Shown here: positions 1-9,430 of the stretch, piece by piece
How positions within the stretch are numbered: the first letter of the stretch is position 1
How the letters are laid out: each line of letters begins with the position of its first letter
DNA from: Aliihoeflea sp023389195
GTDB taxonomy: Bacteria > Pseudomonadota > Alphaproteobacteria > Rhizobiales > Rhizobiaceae
Length of the DNA: 64,000 nucleotides
Direction of reading: 5' to 3'
NCBI GenBank assembly: GCA_023389195.1
Contig: JAEWET010000043.1
Span: forward strand, 76,118 to 140,117
Made by a program: the position numbers and the translations under genes
The notes under the pieces: model-generated
Databases searched by the model: none
What the model was told of the DNA's origin: nothing
The model's input: only the letters and a program-made list of their open reading frames with translations

Positions 1-1651
<1,651 letters not shown>

Positions 1652-1781
1652 GGTTCTATCTCCCTGGCGAAATTGCTCGGTAGCCGGGAACGAGAGTTCC
1701 AGGCGGCTTTGACAAGGGAGATATTCGACCAGAACGATAATTTCAAATTGCGATTTCTAAGAATGACGATAGTTTCCGCTT
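1652..1781. promoter_or_regulatory. katG-oxyR divergent promoter region with possible OxyR site
   Basis: This 130-bp gap separates divergent katG and oxyR. Positions about 1735-1772 are AT-rich and hold spaced ATAA/ATTG/AGAA/ATAG tetranucleotides at roughly helical spacing, which loosely resembles the four-part OxyR site. LysR regulators usually bind between themselves and a divergent target, so an OxyR site here is expected. The exact boundaries are inferred and the match is weak. Confidence 0.4.
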
Positions 1782-2681
1782 ATGATCAAGGTCACCATCA
1801 GGCAGATGGAATATTTCGTCGCGCTCGCCGAGACGCTGCATTTCGGCCGTGCGGCGCAGCTTGCCGGGGTCACGCAGCCGGCGCTTTCGGCGCAGATCGC
1901 GGAGATGGAGGACAAGCTCGGCACGCGGCTCTTCGAGCGCGCCCGGCGCGGCGTCGCCTTGTCCGAAGATGCAAAGCTCATCCTGCCGCGCATCGAGCGG
2001 GTGCTGGCCGAAATGCAGGAGATCGAGGCGCTTGCGCGGCGCGAGCGCGCGGCGATGTCCGGGCGTCTGCGGCTCGGCGTCATCCCGACCGTGGCACCCT
2101 ACCTCCTGCCCGCGATCCTGCCGGCGATCAGCGCGCGCTTTCCGGATCTTGCGCTCGAATTGAAGGAATCGGTCACCTCGACGCTCGTCGAAGAGACCCT
2201 CGCCGGCCGGCTCGACGCATTCATCGCCGCCCTTCCCCTCGAGGACACGCGGCTGGCGTCCGAGCCGATGCTGGAAGACGGCTTCCTGCTTGCCGTCCCG
2301 GCGAACGACCCGAACTTCGTCGAGCCGCCGGTTGCGCCGGAGAGCCCGGAATTGGAGCGGTTGATTCTTCTGGAGGAAGGGCACTGCCTGCGCGATCAGG
2401 CGCTCGCGATCTGCGGATCGGTGAAGCCGCTCGCCATGTCGAATTTCGGCGCAACGAGCCTGACGACGCTGTTGCAGATGGTGGCGCACGGCCAGGGACT
2501 GACGCTGGTGCCGGAAATGGCATTGACTGCGTCGCGGGCGCTGCCGGGCGTCAAGTTCGTTCCGTTCTCGGCGCCCATTCCCTCGCGGACAATCGGCATG
2601 GCGTGGCGAAAAAGGGCGGGGCGCGAAGCGGATTTCCGCGCGCTCGCCGATACGATCGGCAAACTCGCTGGGGTGCGTTGA
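1782..2681 (+). CDS. oxyR: LysR-family peroxide sensor OxyR
   Basis: Transcription factor of 299 residues that senses H2O2 by reversible disulfide formation. The N-terminal winged helix-turn-helix is typical of LysR proteins (residues 1-65, YFVALAETLHFGRAAQLAGV), followed by a periplasmic-binding-protein-like effector domain. Two cysteines nine residues apart, about Cys202 and Cys211 (HCLRDQALAIC), match the redox pair Cys199/Cys208 of E. coli OxyR. Divergent katG is the likely target. The start at 1782 gives MIKVTIRQMEYF, in line with family N-termini. The last codons, including the stop, lie inside the palindromic element at 2671-2813. Confidence 0.95.
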   Translation: MIKVTIRQMEYFVALAETLHFGRAAQLAGVTQPALSAQIAEMEDKLGTRLFERARRGVALSEDAKLILPRIERVLAEMQEIEALARRERAAMSGRLRLGVIPTVAPYLLPAILPAISARFPDLALELKESVTSTLVEETLAGRLDAFIAALPLEDTRLASEPMLEDGFLLAVPANDPNFVEPPVAPESPELERLILLEEGHCLRDQALAICGSVKPLAMSNFGATSLTTLLQMVAHGQGLTLVPEMALTASRALPGVKFVPFSAPIPSRTIGMAWRKRAGREADFRALADTIGKLAGVR

Positions 2682-2813
2682 TATTCAGGCCTGAGCGGCC
2701 TGCAAATGACGGGTTTCTGCGCTTCCGGTGCTCATGTACCCGAACGTACATTCCGCTCCGGTTCTCGAAACCCATCATTTTCGGCACGCACAGCCCTGAA
2801 TCTCAACGCACCC
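2671..2813. repeat. 143-bp imperfect palindromic element between convergent genes
   Basis: The two halves of this stretch are reverse complements with scattered mismatches. The outer 11 bp (GGGTGCGTTGA and its complement) match perfectly, GGGTTTC/GAAACCC boxes match internally, and the centre is ATGTAC-ccgaac-GTACAT. It starts inside the last codons of oxyR and ends on the first base of the MAPEG stop codon, so it fills the gap between two convergent genes exactly. As RNA either strand would fold into one long hairpin, which suits a bidirectional transcription end. It resembles dispersed intergenic palindromic elements known in rhizobia; that family link is inferred. Confidence 0.8.
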
Positions 2814-3223
2814 TAGATGATGGCGAGCGCCAGCCAGATCCACATGATCGCCAGGACGAGGAAGCCCAACGAAAAGGCCGGCTGGCGGTAGCGGATGCGG
2901 TTCGAGGTCACGTGGATATAGGCGTGGACGTAGCGCGAGAGGACGAAAATCCAGGCGAGGACGACGGCGAAGAGGCCGGCAGCGGTGACCGAGTAGAGCG
3001 CCAGGCAGCAGACGTGAAACAGGACCGGCAATTCGTACTGATTTGCCAGATTGTTGCGCACGAAGAGACTTTCGGGCGGCTCGTTGGTGTTTTCGCGGAA
3101 CTGCGAAATCTTGGTCGAACCGGCCTGAACGGCCGCCTTGCGACGCAGGAACATCAGCACATAGATGCCGTAGACGAGCGCGACATGCGCCAGCATCGGC
3201 CAGAAGATTGCGGTCTGGTTCAT
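2813..3223 (-). CDS. MAPEG-family integral membrane protein
   Basis: Small membrane protein of 136 residues in the MAPEG (membrane-associated eicosanoid/glutathione metabolism) superfamily. Four hydrophobic segments are visible at about residues 5-25, 65-85, 85-105 and 112-134. The middle carries the family pattern with a basic and polar loop (SQFRENTNEPPESLFVRNNLANQYELPVLF) and a YVHAYIH helix. Bacterial members are often glutathione-dependent, but the substrate here is unknown. It is convergent with oxyR. Confidence 0.8.
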   Translation of the reverse strand: MNQTAIFWPMLAHVALVYGIYVLMFLRRKAAVQAGSTKISQFRENTNEPPESLFVRNNLANQYELPVLFHVCCLALYSVTAAGLFAVVLAWIFVLSRYVHAYIHVTSNRIRYRQPAFSLGFLVLAIMWIWLALAII

Positions 3224-3304
3224 ATCAGCGCCTCTAGCTTGAAAGAATCATCTGTCTGCCGCCACAAGGACCGAAAACAGCGATTGCATCAAGCGGCGGG
3301 CGGA

Positions 3305-3323
3305 CGTATCATGTGATGATACG
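3305..3323. promoter_or_regulatory. Dyad operator of the higBA operon
   Basis: CGTATCAT-GTG-ATGATACG is a perfect inverted repeat with 8-bp arms and a 3-bp spacer, centred 24 bp before the higB start codon. HigA antitoxins are dimeric HTH proteins that repress their own operon from such dyads, so this is the likely autoregulatory operator. Confidence 0.75.
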
Positions 3324-3337
3324 CATGAGAAAGTCCT

Positions 3338-3622
3338 TTGATCGGTTCCTGCAAAGACAAGCGCATACCATTGCTGATCGCGGGCAAGTCGGTGAAGGGC
3401 TTTCCGGCCGATCTCGTCAAAGCGGCGCGTCGCAAGCTTTTCATGCTGCATACCGCGACGGCGCTGGACGATTTGCGATCGCCGCCGGGCAACCGGCTGG
3501 AGACCCTCAAAGGCGACCGAAGCGGACAGCATTCGATCCGGATCAACGACCAGTTCCGGATTTGCTTTCGCTGGATCGACGGTCATGCAGACGACGTCGA
3601 AATCGTCGATTATCACGATTGA
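3338..3622 (+). CDS. higB: HigB-type RelE-superfamily mRNA interferase toxin
   Basis: Toxin of a type II toxin-antitoxin pair: a small ribosome-dependent endoribonuclease of 94 residues, the usual size for HigB. Recognisable family features are the N-terminal pattern with FPADLVKAARRKL, the loop LRSPPGNRLETLKGDRSGQHSIRIN and the C-terminal RICFRW...VEIVDYHD. The likely start is TTG at 3338, preceded by GAGAAAG; this gives LIGSCKDK, which aligns with the usual MIKSFKDK start. Toxin precedes antitoxin, the order typical of higBA. The antitoxin starts 9 nt after the toxin stop. Confidence 0.92.
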   Translation: MIGSCKDKRIPLLIAGKSVKGFPADLVKAARRKLFMLHTATALDDLRSPPGNRLETLKGDRSGQHSIRINDQFRICFRWIDGHADDVEIVDYHD

Positions 3623-3631
3623 GGTGAAGCC

Positions 3632-3928
3632 ATGTTCGAGTTCAATCCCCCGATCCATCCCGGTGAAGTGCTGCGGGAAGAGTATCTCGTGCCGCTTGAC
3701 ATGAAGCCATACACGCTTGCCAAGCGACTGCATGTCCCGCGCACGCGGATCGAACGCATCGTCGCCGAAACCTCGCCCATCACGCCGGACACCGCGCTCC
3801 GGCTAGCGAAGTTCTTCGGCACGACGCCCGCATTCTGGATGAACATGCAGACGGCGTTCGACCTGGCGATCACCGCTTCCGCGAAGCAGTCGGAGATCGC
3901 CAGTATCGACGAATTGAAGGCCGCCTGA
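3632..3928 (+). CDS. higA: HigA antitoxin, XRE-family HTH
   Basis: Antitoxin of 98 residues that neutralises HigB and represses the operon. The N-terminal signature HPGEVLREEYL followed by an XRE helix-turn-helix (residues about 25-75, YTLAKRLHVPRTRIERIV) is diagnostic of HigA. It ends 3 nt before the stop codon of convergent guaB. The dyad at 3305-3323 is its probable binding site. Confidence 0.94.
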   Translation: MFEFNPPIHPGEVLREEYLVPLDMKPYTLAKRLHVPRTRIERIVAETSPITPDTALRLAKFFGTTPAFWMNMQTAFDLAITASAKQSEIASIDELKAA

Positions 3929-3931
3929 CGG

Positions 3932-5434
3932 TCAGCTCATACCCGGATAGTTCGGGCTTTCGCGGGTGATGGTCACGTCGTGCGTGTGGCTCTCGCGCCA
4001 GCCGGCGTTGGAGATGCGCACGAAGGTTGCGCGGTCGCGCAACTCGACGAGGTTTGGCGCGCCGACATAGCCCATTGCTGCCTTGAGGCCGCCGACGAGC
4101 TGGTGGAGGACGCCTGCGACCGGGCCCTTGTAGGGCACCTGGCCCTCGATGCCTTCCGGCACGAGCTTGAGCGTATCGCGCACTTCGGCCTGGAAGTAGC
4201 GATCGGCCGAGCCGCGCGCCATTGCGCCGACCGAGCCCATGCCGCGATAGGATTTGTAGGAGCGGCCCTGGTGCAGGTAGACCTCGCCGGGGCTTTCATC
4301 GGTGCCGGCCAGGAGCGAGCCGACCATGGCGGCGGATGCGCCGGCGGCGAGCGCCTTGGCGAGATCGCCCGAAAACTTGATGCCGCCATCGGCGATGACG
4401 CCGACGCCGGACTTGTCGGCCTCCTCGGCCGCGCCCATGATCGCGGAAAGCTGGGGCACGCCGACGCCGGCGACGATGCGGGTGGTGCAGATCGAGCCCG
4501 GGCCGATGCCGATCTTGACCGCGTCGGCGCCCGAATCGATCAGCGCCTTCGTTGCCTCGGCGGTCGCGACATTGCCGGCGATGATGCGCACGGAGTTCGA
4601 CATCTTCTTGGCGCGCAGGACGGCGTCGAGGACGCGCTGCGAGTGGCCGTGGGCGGTGTCGATGACGATCAGATCGACGCCCGCATCGATCAGGCGCTCG
4701 GCGCGTTCGAAACCGTCATCGCCGACGCTGGTGGCGGCGGCGACGCGCAGGCGGCCCTGCGCGTCCTTCGAGGCGTTGGGGTTGAGCTGCGACTTCTCGA
4801 TATCCTTGACGGTGATGAGGCCGACGCAGCGGCCGTCGCCGTCGACGACGAGCAGTTTTTCGATCCGGTGCTGGTGAAGAAGGCGCTTGGCTTCGTCCTG
4901 ATTGACCGTCTCCTTGACCGTGATCAGGTCGCGATGGGTCATCAGTTCGCGCACGGTCTGTGCCGGATCGGAGGCGAAGCGTACGTCGCGGTTGGTCAGG
5001 ATGCCGACGAGACGCCCGGTGCGGTGACCGCCAGTGCCGCCATTCTCGACGACCGGAATGCCGGAAATGCCGTGGGCGCGCATCAGGGCCTGCGCGTCGC
5101 CGAGCGTCGCGTCAGGGCCGATCGTGACCGGATTGACGACCATGCCGCTTTCGAACTTCTTGACCTGGCGCACTTCCTCGGCCTGCTCGGCGGGCGAGAA
5201 ATTGCGGTGGACGACGCCAATGCCGCCAGCCTGCGCCATGGCGATGGCGAGACGCGAATCCGTCACGGTGTCCATGGCGGCTGACAGGATCGGGATGTTC
5301 AGGTCGATGTCGCGGGCGATGCGGGTGGAGACATCCGTCTGTCCCGGCATCACATTCGAATGGCCGGGCTGCAGGAGCACGTCGTCGAAGGTGAGCGCGA
5401 TTGCGCCGGTTGCGGATTCGATGATTTTCGCCAT
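3932..5434 (-). CDS. guaB: Inosine-5'-monophosphate dehydrogenase
   Basis: IMP dehydrogenase oxidises IMP to XMP with NAD+, the committed step of GTP synthesis. The ATG at 5434 gives a 500-residue protein, the normal bacterial length; the open frame extends further upstream but lacks family sequence. The TIM barrel starts with LTFDDVLLQPG. Two CBS domains lie at about residues 100-220. The catalytic loop GPGSICTTRI holds the active cysteine (Cys316), and the flap contains RGMGSVGAM. The gene stands alone, tail to tail with higA. The N-terminal extension of the open frame and the long antisense frame are not genes. Confidence 0.97.
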   Translation of the reverse strand: MAKIIESATGAIALTFDDVLLQPGHSNVMPGQTDVSTRIARDIDLNIPILSAAMDTVTDSRLAIAMAQAGGIGVVHRNFSPAEQAEEVRQVKKFESGMVVNPVTIGPDATLGDAQALMRAHGISGIPVVENGGTGGHRTGRLVGILTNRDVRFASDPAQTVRELMTHRDLITVKETVNQDEAKRLLHQHRIEKLLVVDGDGRCVGLITVKDIEKSQLNPNASKDAQGRLRVAAATSVGDDGFERAERLIDAGVDLIVIDTAHGHSQRVLDAVLRAKKMSNSVRIIAGNVATAEATKALIDSGADAVKIGIGPGSICTTRIVAGVGVPQLSAIMGAAEEADKSGVGVIADGGIKFSGDLAKALAAGASAAMVGSLLAGTDESPGEVYLHQGRSYKSYRGMGSVGAMARGSADRYFQAEVRDTLKLVPEGIEGQVPYKGPVAGVLHQLVGGLKAAMGYVGAPNLVELRDRATFVRISNAGWRESHTHDVTITRESPNYPGMS

Positions 5435-5555
5435 TGCCTTGCCTCGCCCGGGAAACTGGGATTGGCGGCGGCTGGTAACACGTCCCCTAACATATGGGAA
5501 GCGCTGCAGTGCAAGGCAGCCATGCAATCGGCGAGGCAATCCTCGCCGCGAGAGA

Positions 5556-6047
5556 TCAGGCGGCGAGCACCATCGCCCAGTAACGCTGCGCGGGGTCACG
5601 CGGATCGGTGACGTAGCCGAGCCCGAAACGGGCGAATTTCGGATCGAGCATGTTGCGGCGATGGCCGGGCGAATTCATCCAGATGTCCATCACGCGGGCA
5701 AGGTCCATGCGGCCGCGCGCCAGATTCTCGGCCGCCGCGCCATTGGTCTTTACGCTGCCCATCCGGGTCTGGAACGAGCGGCCGATGCCCGTGTCGTGCG
5801 CCATGCGGCCCGATTGCGCCATGTAGCCGGCCTGCACGACAGCCGCGGTTTCCAGTTCACGGTCGGCACGGATCGCGCCGAGTGAATTGGAACTGCGAAT
5901 ATCGGCGAGGAGCGGAGCGCCGTCGCGGGTCATGCGGACGCTGTCGCCAGAGGGGCCGCGCGACATGCAGCCTGCAAACGGCGCGAGCGCAAGAGAGCCG
6001 CCGCCGAGAATGAGAAGCCGGCGGCGGTCGATCGTCGTTTCGGTCAT
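5556..6047 (-). CDS. CAP/SCP-domain (YkwD-like) exported protein
   Basis: Secreted or lipid-anchored protein of 163 residues with one CAP domain (cysteine-rich secretory/antigen 5/PR-1 superfamily). The N-terminus carries twin arginines before a hydrophobic core and a lipobox-like AGC (RRRLLILGGG... APFAGC), suggesting Tat export and lipidation. CAP signatures are the two histidines in MAHDTGIG and NSPGHRRNML, and the C-terminal GLGYVTDP. Functions of bacterial CAP proteins are mostly unknown. A GGCGAGG-caat-CCTCGCC stem (5530-5547) follows the stop codon but has no T-run. Confidence 0.85.
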   Translation of the reverse strand: MTETTIDRRRLLILGGGSLALAPFAGCMSRGPSGDSVRMTRDGAPLLADIRSSNSLGAIRADRELETAAVVQAGYMAQSGRMAHDTGIGRSFQTRMGSVKTNGAAAENLARGRMDLARVMDIWMNSPGHRRNMLDPKFARFGLGYVTDPRDPAQRYWAMVLAA

Positions 6048-6133
6048 GATGGCCCGTTCGCAATGTCTGTCATCGCCTCGTCCTTTTCCGGGCGATTGAG
6101 GCGAAGCTTGGGCAATGCGACCAGCCGCGTGGC

Positions 6134-7117
6134 TCAGAGATCGAACTGATAGGTCGCCGGAACGTAGCGATAACCCGGCTCGATCTTTTCGACGAAGCCG
6201 ACGGCGGGGAACGGCATGTGATAGCCGATGAAGGGAATCCGGTCCGTCGCGATCATGTCGAAGAGGCGCATGCGGGTTTCGGTCGCCACCTCCTTGTCCA
6301 TGTCGAAGCGAACATGCCAGTCCGGCCGCATCAGCGAGGCGACGTAGTGGTTGGCCGCATCGGCGACCAGCATCAGGCGGCGACCGCCGCTTTCGACCGA
6401 GAACGCCATGTGGCCCGGCGAATGTCCGAAGGCAGCAACGGCGGATATGCCCGACACGACCTCGTCGCCATCGGCAAGAAAAGTCATGTTCTCCGCCAGC
6501 GGCACGACGTTCGACGCAACGGCTTGAGCAGCGTCGGCGGTCTGGCCCTCGGCACGTTCGGGCGCCGTCCAGAAGTCGTATTCGACCTGCCCGGTGACAT
6601 AGCGGGCATTGGCAAATGCCGGCTCGCCGCCCTCCATCAAGCCGCCGATATGGTCGCCATGGAAGTGCGTGAGGACGACGACGTCGATCTCGTCCGGCTG
6701 ATGGCCGGCTGCCTGCATGCGCTCGCGCAACTGGCCGAGCCCGTTGGCGCGGGCGCCCTCGCCGAGGCCGGTGTCGAACAGAATCTTTTCCGCTCCGGTG
6801 TCGATGATGACCGGCGCGAAGCCGTTGACGAACTGATCGGAAGGCAGAAAATTCGCCTCCATCAGTTCAGCGACGGCCGTGGCTTCCTGGTCCTCGCCGA
6901 AGATCGGATGCGGGCCATCCGACAGACGTCCGCCATCGAGGATCGTCGTGACGCGAAAATCGCCGAGCTTGAAATTGTGGAAGCCGGGATTGGCGACTTC
7001 GGAAGCGGTCGCGATCTGCGCGCTTGCGGCGCGGACCATGATTTTCGGTGCGGTCAGAGCCATCGCGGCGCCTCCAGCCAGCTTGAACATCGTTCGACGA
7101 TCGGTCTTGCCCGTCAT
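6134..7117 (-). CDS. Tat-exported metallo-beta-lactamase-fold hydrolase
   Basis: Periplasmic MBL-fold hydrolase of 327 residues. The start at 7117 is preceded by GGGAGAAGG. The leader has a twin-arginine motif and hydrophobic stretch (DRRTMFKLAGGAAMALTAP), so the folded metalloprotein is likely exported by Tat. Metal ligands are visible in THFHGDHIGG (HxHxDH), FGHSPGHMAF and DAANH. This set fits quorum-quenching lactonase-like or general MBL hydrolases; the substrate cannot be read from sequence. It is divergent from an MFS exporter, with a 13-bp palindrome between them. Confidence 0.85.
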   Translation of the reverse strand: MTGKTDRRTMFKLAGGAAMALTAPKIMVRAASAQIATASEVANPGFHNFKLGDFRVTTILDGGRLSDGPHPIFGEDQEATAVAELMEANFLPSDQFVNGFAPVIIDTGAEKILFDTGLGEGARANGLGQLRERMQAAGHQPDEIDVVVLTHFHGDHIGGLMEGGEPAFANARYVTGQVEYDFWTAPERAEGQTADAAQAVASNVVPLAENMTFLADGDEVVSGISAVAAFGHSPGHMAFSVESGGRRLMLVADAANHYVASLMRPDWHVRFDMDKEVATETRMRLFDMIATDRIPFIGYHMPFPAVGFVEKIEPGYRYVPATYQFDL

Positions 7118-7196
7118 CGGCCTTCTCCCTGCTTTGTTTAGCGATGCCGCATCAGATGGACCAGAGCACGAGCGCGGCAAACGCTCTCACACAGAA

Positions 7197-7209
7197 GTGA
7201 ACCGTTCAC
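7197..7209. promoter_or_regulatory. 13-bp palindrome between MBL hydrolase and MFS gene
   Basis: GTGAAC-C-GTTCAC is a perfect dyad in the 127-bp divergent promoter region of the MBL hydrolase and the MFS transporter. CACATGTG follows directly. It could be the operator of a regulator controlling both genes; no regulator gene lies next to it. Confidence 0.4.
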
Positions 7210-7244
7210 ATGTGCAATTGTGTGCGCGGGGCGAGGCATGCTAG

Positions 7245-8708
7245 GTGCCCGGCCATGCATTCGCATCTGCGATCTTCCATCGGACGCCAGCCTTGAACCG
7301 CACCATTCCGCTCATTCTTGCGGTCGCGCTGTTCATGGAGCAGATGGATTCGACCGTCATCGCCACGTCGCTGCCGGCGATCGCGGCCGATATCGGCACG
7401 AGCCCGATCACCCTGAAACTGGCGCTGACTTCGTATTTCGTGGCGCTGGCGATCTTCATTCCCGTTTCCGGCTGGATGGCGGATCGGTTCGGCGCCAAGC
7501 GGGTGTTTCGCATCGCGATCGGCGTCTTCGTCGTCGGGTCGATCTTCTGCGCCTTCGCGAACTCGCTCGAAGCCTTCGTCGGTTCGCGCTTCCTGCAGGG
7601 CATGGGCGGCGCGATGATGACACCGGTCGGCCGTCTGGTGCTGGTGCGCGCGACGCGGCGCGACCAACTCGTCTCGGCCATGGCCTGGCTGACCGTCCCG
7701 GCCTTGATCGGGCCGCTCATCGGCCCGCCGGTCGGCGGATTCATCACCACCTATTTCACCTGGCACTGGATCTTCCTGATCAACGTGCCGATCGGCGTCC
7801 TTGGCATCATCGTCGCCGGACGCGTGCTGCCGGAAATGCCGGGCGGCATCGCCGCGCCGATCGACTGGCGCGGCTTCGCGCTGGCTGCCATCGCCGCAGC
7901 GGGCATCGTGTTCGGACTTTCGGTTGTCTCGCTGCCGGCGCTGCCGCCTGTCGTCGGCATCGCGACGCTCGTCGTCGGCATGCTCGCATCGGTGTTTTAC
8001 GTGCGCCATTCGCGCGTCACCTTGTCTCCGATCCTCGATCTGAGGCTCTTCAACAATCCGGTGCCGCGGATCGCGATCCTCTCGGGCTCGATCTTCCGCA
8101 TCGGCGTCGGCGCGACGCCGTTCCTGTTGCCGCTGATGTTCCAGCTCGCCTTCGGGCTCGACGCGTTTCAGTCGGGCCTATTGACGTTTGCCAGCGCCAT
8201 CGGCGCCATCTCGCTGAAGTTCGTGGCGACCAAGGCGCTGCGCACCTTCGGCTTTCGCACGGTCTTGCTTACGGCGGTCGTCGGCGGGGCCAACCTGATC
8301 GCCATCAACGGGTTCTTCACGCCGCAGACGCCCTATGCCGTGATCATCGGGACTTTGATCGTCGCGGGTTTCCTGCGCTCGCTGTTCTTCACCTCGAACA
8401 ATGCGCTCGTCTTCGCCGAAATCGACGACAGCCAGGCCAGCCAGGCGACGGCGATCGCTGCCGTGTCGCAGCAGATCTCGATCGCGCTGGGTGTGGCGGC
8501 GGCGGGCATGCTGCTTGAAGCGCATCATTTGTGGACTGGTGAGCCGATCGGGCTCGAGGCCTTCTCGTTCGCCTTCTTCGCCGTCGGCGGGCTGGCCGCG
8601 CTCGCCATTTTGCCGATCCTCGGCCTGTCCAGGACCGCTGGCCGGACGGTGTCCGGCCACGGCCTTGAGAAGCACAAGGACGATCAGGCCTCGCTGCCGG
8701 GGGAGTGA
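7245..8708 (+). CDS. MFS drug/solute exporter, DHA2 (14-TMS) type
   Basis: Inner-membrane proton-driven exporter of 487 residues of the EmrB/QacA-like DHA2 family. The first helix ends in MEQMDSTVIATSLPAIA, the motif D1 characteristic of this family. GWMADRFGAKRVF is MFS motif A, and the stretch around LIGPPVGGFI is motif C of antiporters. About 14 hydrophobic segments can be seen. The start is probably GTG at 7245 with GGGGCGAGG upstream; TTG at 7293 is an alternative. Its 3' end overlaps convergent rlmE by 25 bp. The substrate is unknown. Confidence 0.88.
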   Translation: MPGHAFASAIFHRTPALNRTIPLILAVALFMEQMDSTVIATSLPAIAADIGTSPITLKLALTSYFVALAIFIPVSGWMADRFGAKRVFRIAIGVFVVGSIFCAFANSLEAFVGSRFLQGMGGAMMTPVGRLVLVRATRRDQLVSAMAWLTVPALIGPLIGPPVGGFITTYFTWHWIFLINVPIGVLGIIVAGRVLPEMPGGIAAPIDWRGFALAAIAAAGIVFGLSVVSLPALPPVVGIATLVVGMLASVFYVRHSRVTLSPILDLRLFNNPVPRIAILSGSIFRIGVGATPFLLPLMFQLAFGLDAFQSGLLTFASAIGAISLKFVATKALRTFGFRTVLLTAVVGGANLIAINGFFTPQTPYAVIIGTLIVAGFLRSLFFTSNNALVFAEIDDSQASQATAIAAVSQQISIALGVAAAGMLLEAHHLWTGEPIGLEAFSFAFFAVGGLAALAILPILGLSRTAGRTVSGHGLEKHKDDQASLPGE

Positions 8709-9430
8709 TCTTTCGCTTCCGACGGTTCCTGCCTGCCCTTGAAGTCCTTCGCGAGGATGAAGAGCTCGACGGATGCATCGCGCGAGGCCGGCGGCTTGAC
8801 GTGATGGACGGTGCGGAAGTTGCGCTTGAGGAGGTCGAGCAGGTCGTTTTCCGTGCCGCCCTGGAACGTCTTGGAGAGGAAATGGCCGCCCGGCTTCAGC
8901 ACCGAAATGGCAAAATCGGCTGCGACTTCGCACAGGTGCATCGTGCGGATGTGGTCCGTCCGCCGGTGGCCGGTGGTCGGTGCGGCCATGTCCGAGATGA
9001 CCAGATCGGGCGCGCCGCCGAGTGTTTCCATCAGGCGCTTCGGAGCTTCATCGTCCAGGAAATCCATCTCCAGAAGCGCAGCGCCGGGAACCGGATCGAC
9101 ATGCAGATAGTCGATGCCGGCGACCGTGGGTGCGTCGAGGGGCGACTGCACGCGGGCGGCCGCCACCTGGCACCAGCCGCCGGGCGCCGCCCCCAGATCG
9201 AGGATTTTCTGGCCGGGCTTCAGAAGGTTGTACTTGTCGTCGATCTCGATGAGCTTGTAGGCCGCGCGCGAGCGGTAGCCGTCTGCCTTCGAACGGTGAA
9301 CGTAGGGGTCGTTGAGATGGCGTTCGAGCCAGCGGCGGGACGAGTTCTTGAGGCCGCGCTTCTTCTTGACGCGGGTCTTGAGCGCGCGTGCGCCTGTCGG
9401 GCCGGAGCCGGGTTTGACGGGTTTCGTCAT
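8684..9430 (-). CDS. rlmE: 23S rRNA (uridine 2552-2'-O)-methyltransferase RlmE
   Basis: SAM-dependent methyltransferase (RrmJ/FtsJ) of 248 residues that methylates U2552 of 23S rRNA, a late step in 50S assembly. Visible signatures are SRAAYKLIEID with the catalytic Lys, the SAM-binding DLGAAPGGW, the catalytic Asp in VISDMAAPTTG, and FLSKTFQGG with the second catalytic Lys. The basic N-terminal extension (RVKKKRGLKNSSRRW) is usual in Rhizobiales. It overlaps ppx by ATGA (9427-9430), so the two are translationally coupled. Confidence 0.95.
   Translation of the reverse strand: MTKPVKPGSGPTGARALKTRVKKKRGLKNSSRRWLERHLNDPYVHRSKADGYRSRAAYKLIEIDDKYNLLKPGQKILDLGAAPGGWCQVAAARVQSPLDAPTVAGIDYLHVDPVPGAALLEMDFLDDEAPKRLMETLGGAPDLVISDMAAPTTGHRRTDHIRTMHLCEVAADFAISVLKPGGHFLSKTFQGGTENDLLDLLKRNFRTVHHVKPPASRDASVELFILAKDFKGRQEPSEAKDHSPGSEA

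Noticed and set aside
3980..5284. 434-codon open frame antisense to guaB
   Set aside because: Mirror frame of a conserved gene; no domain and no ribosome site.
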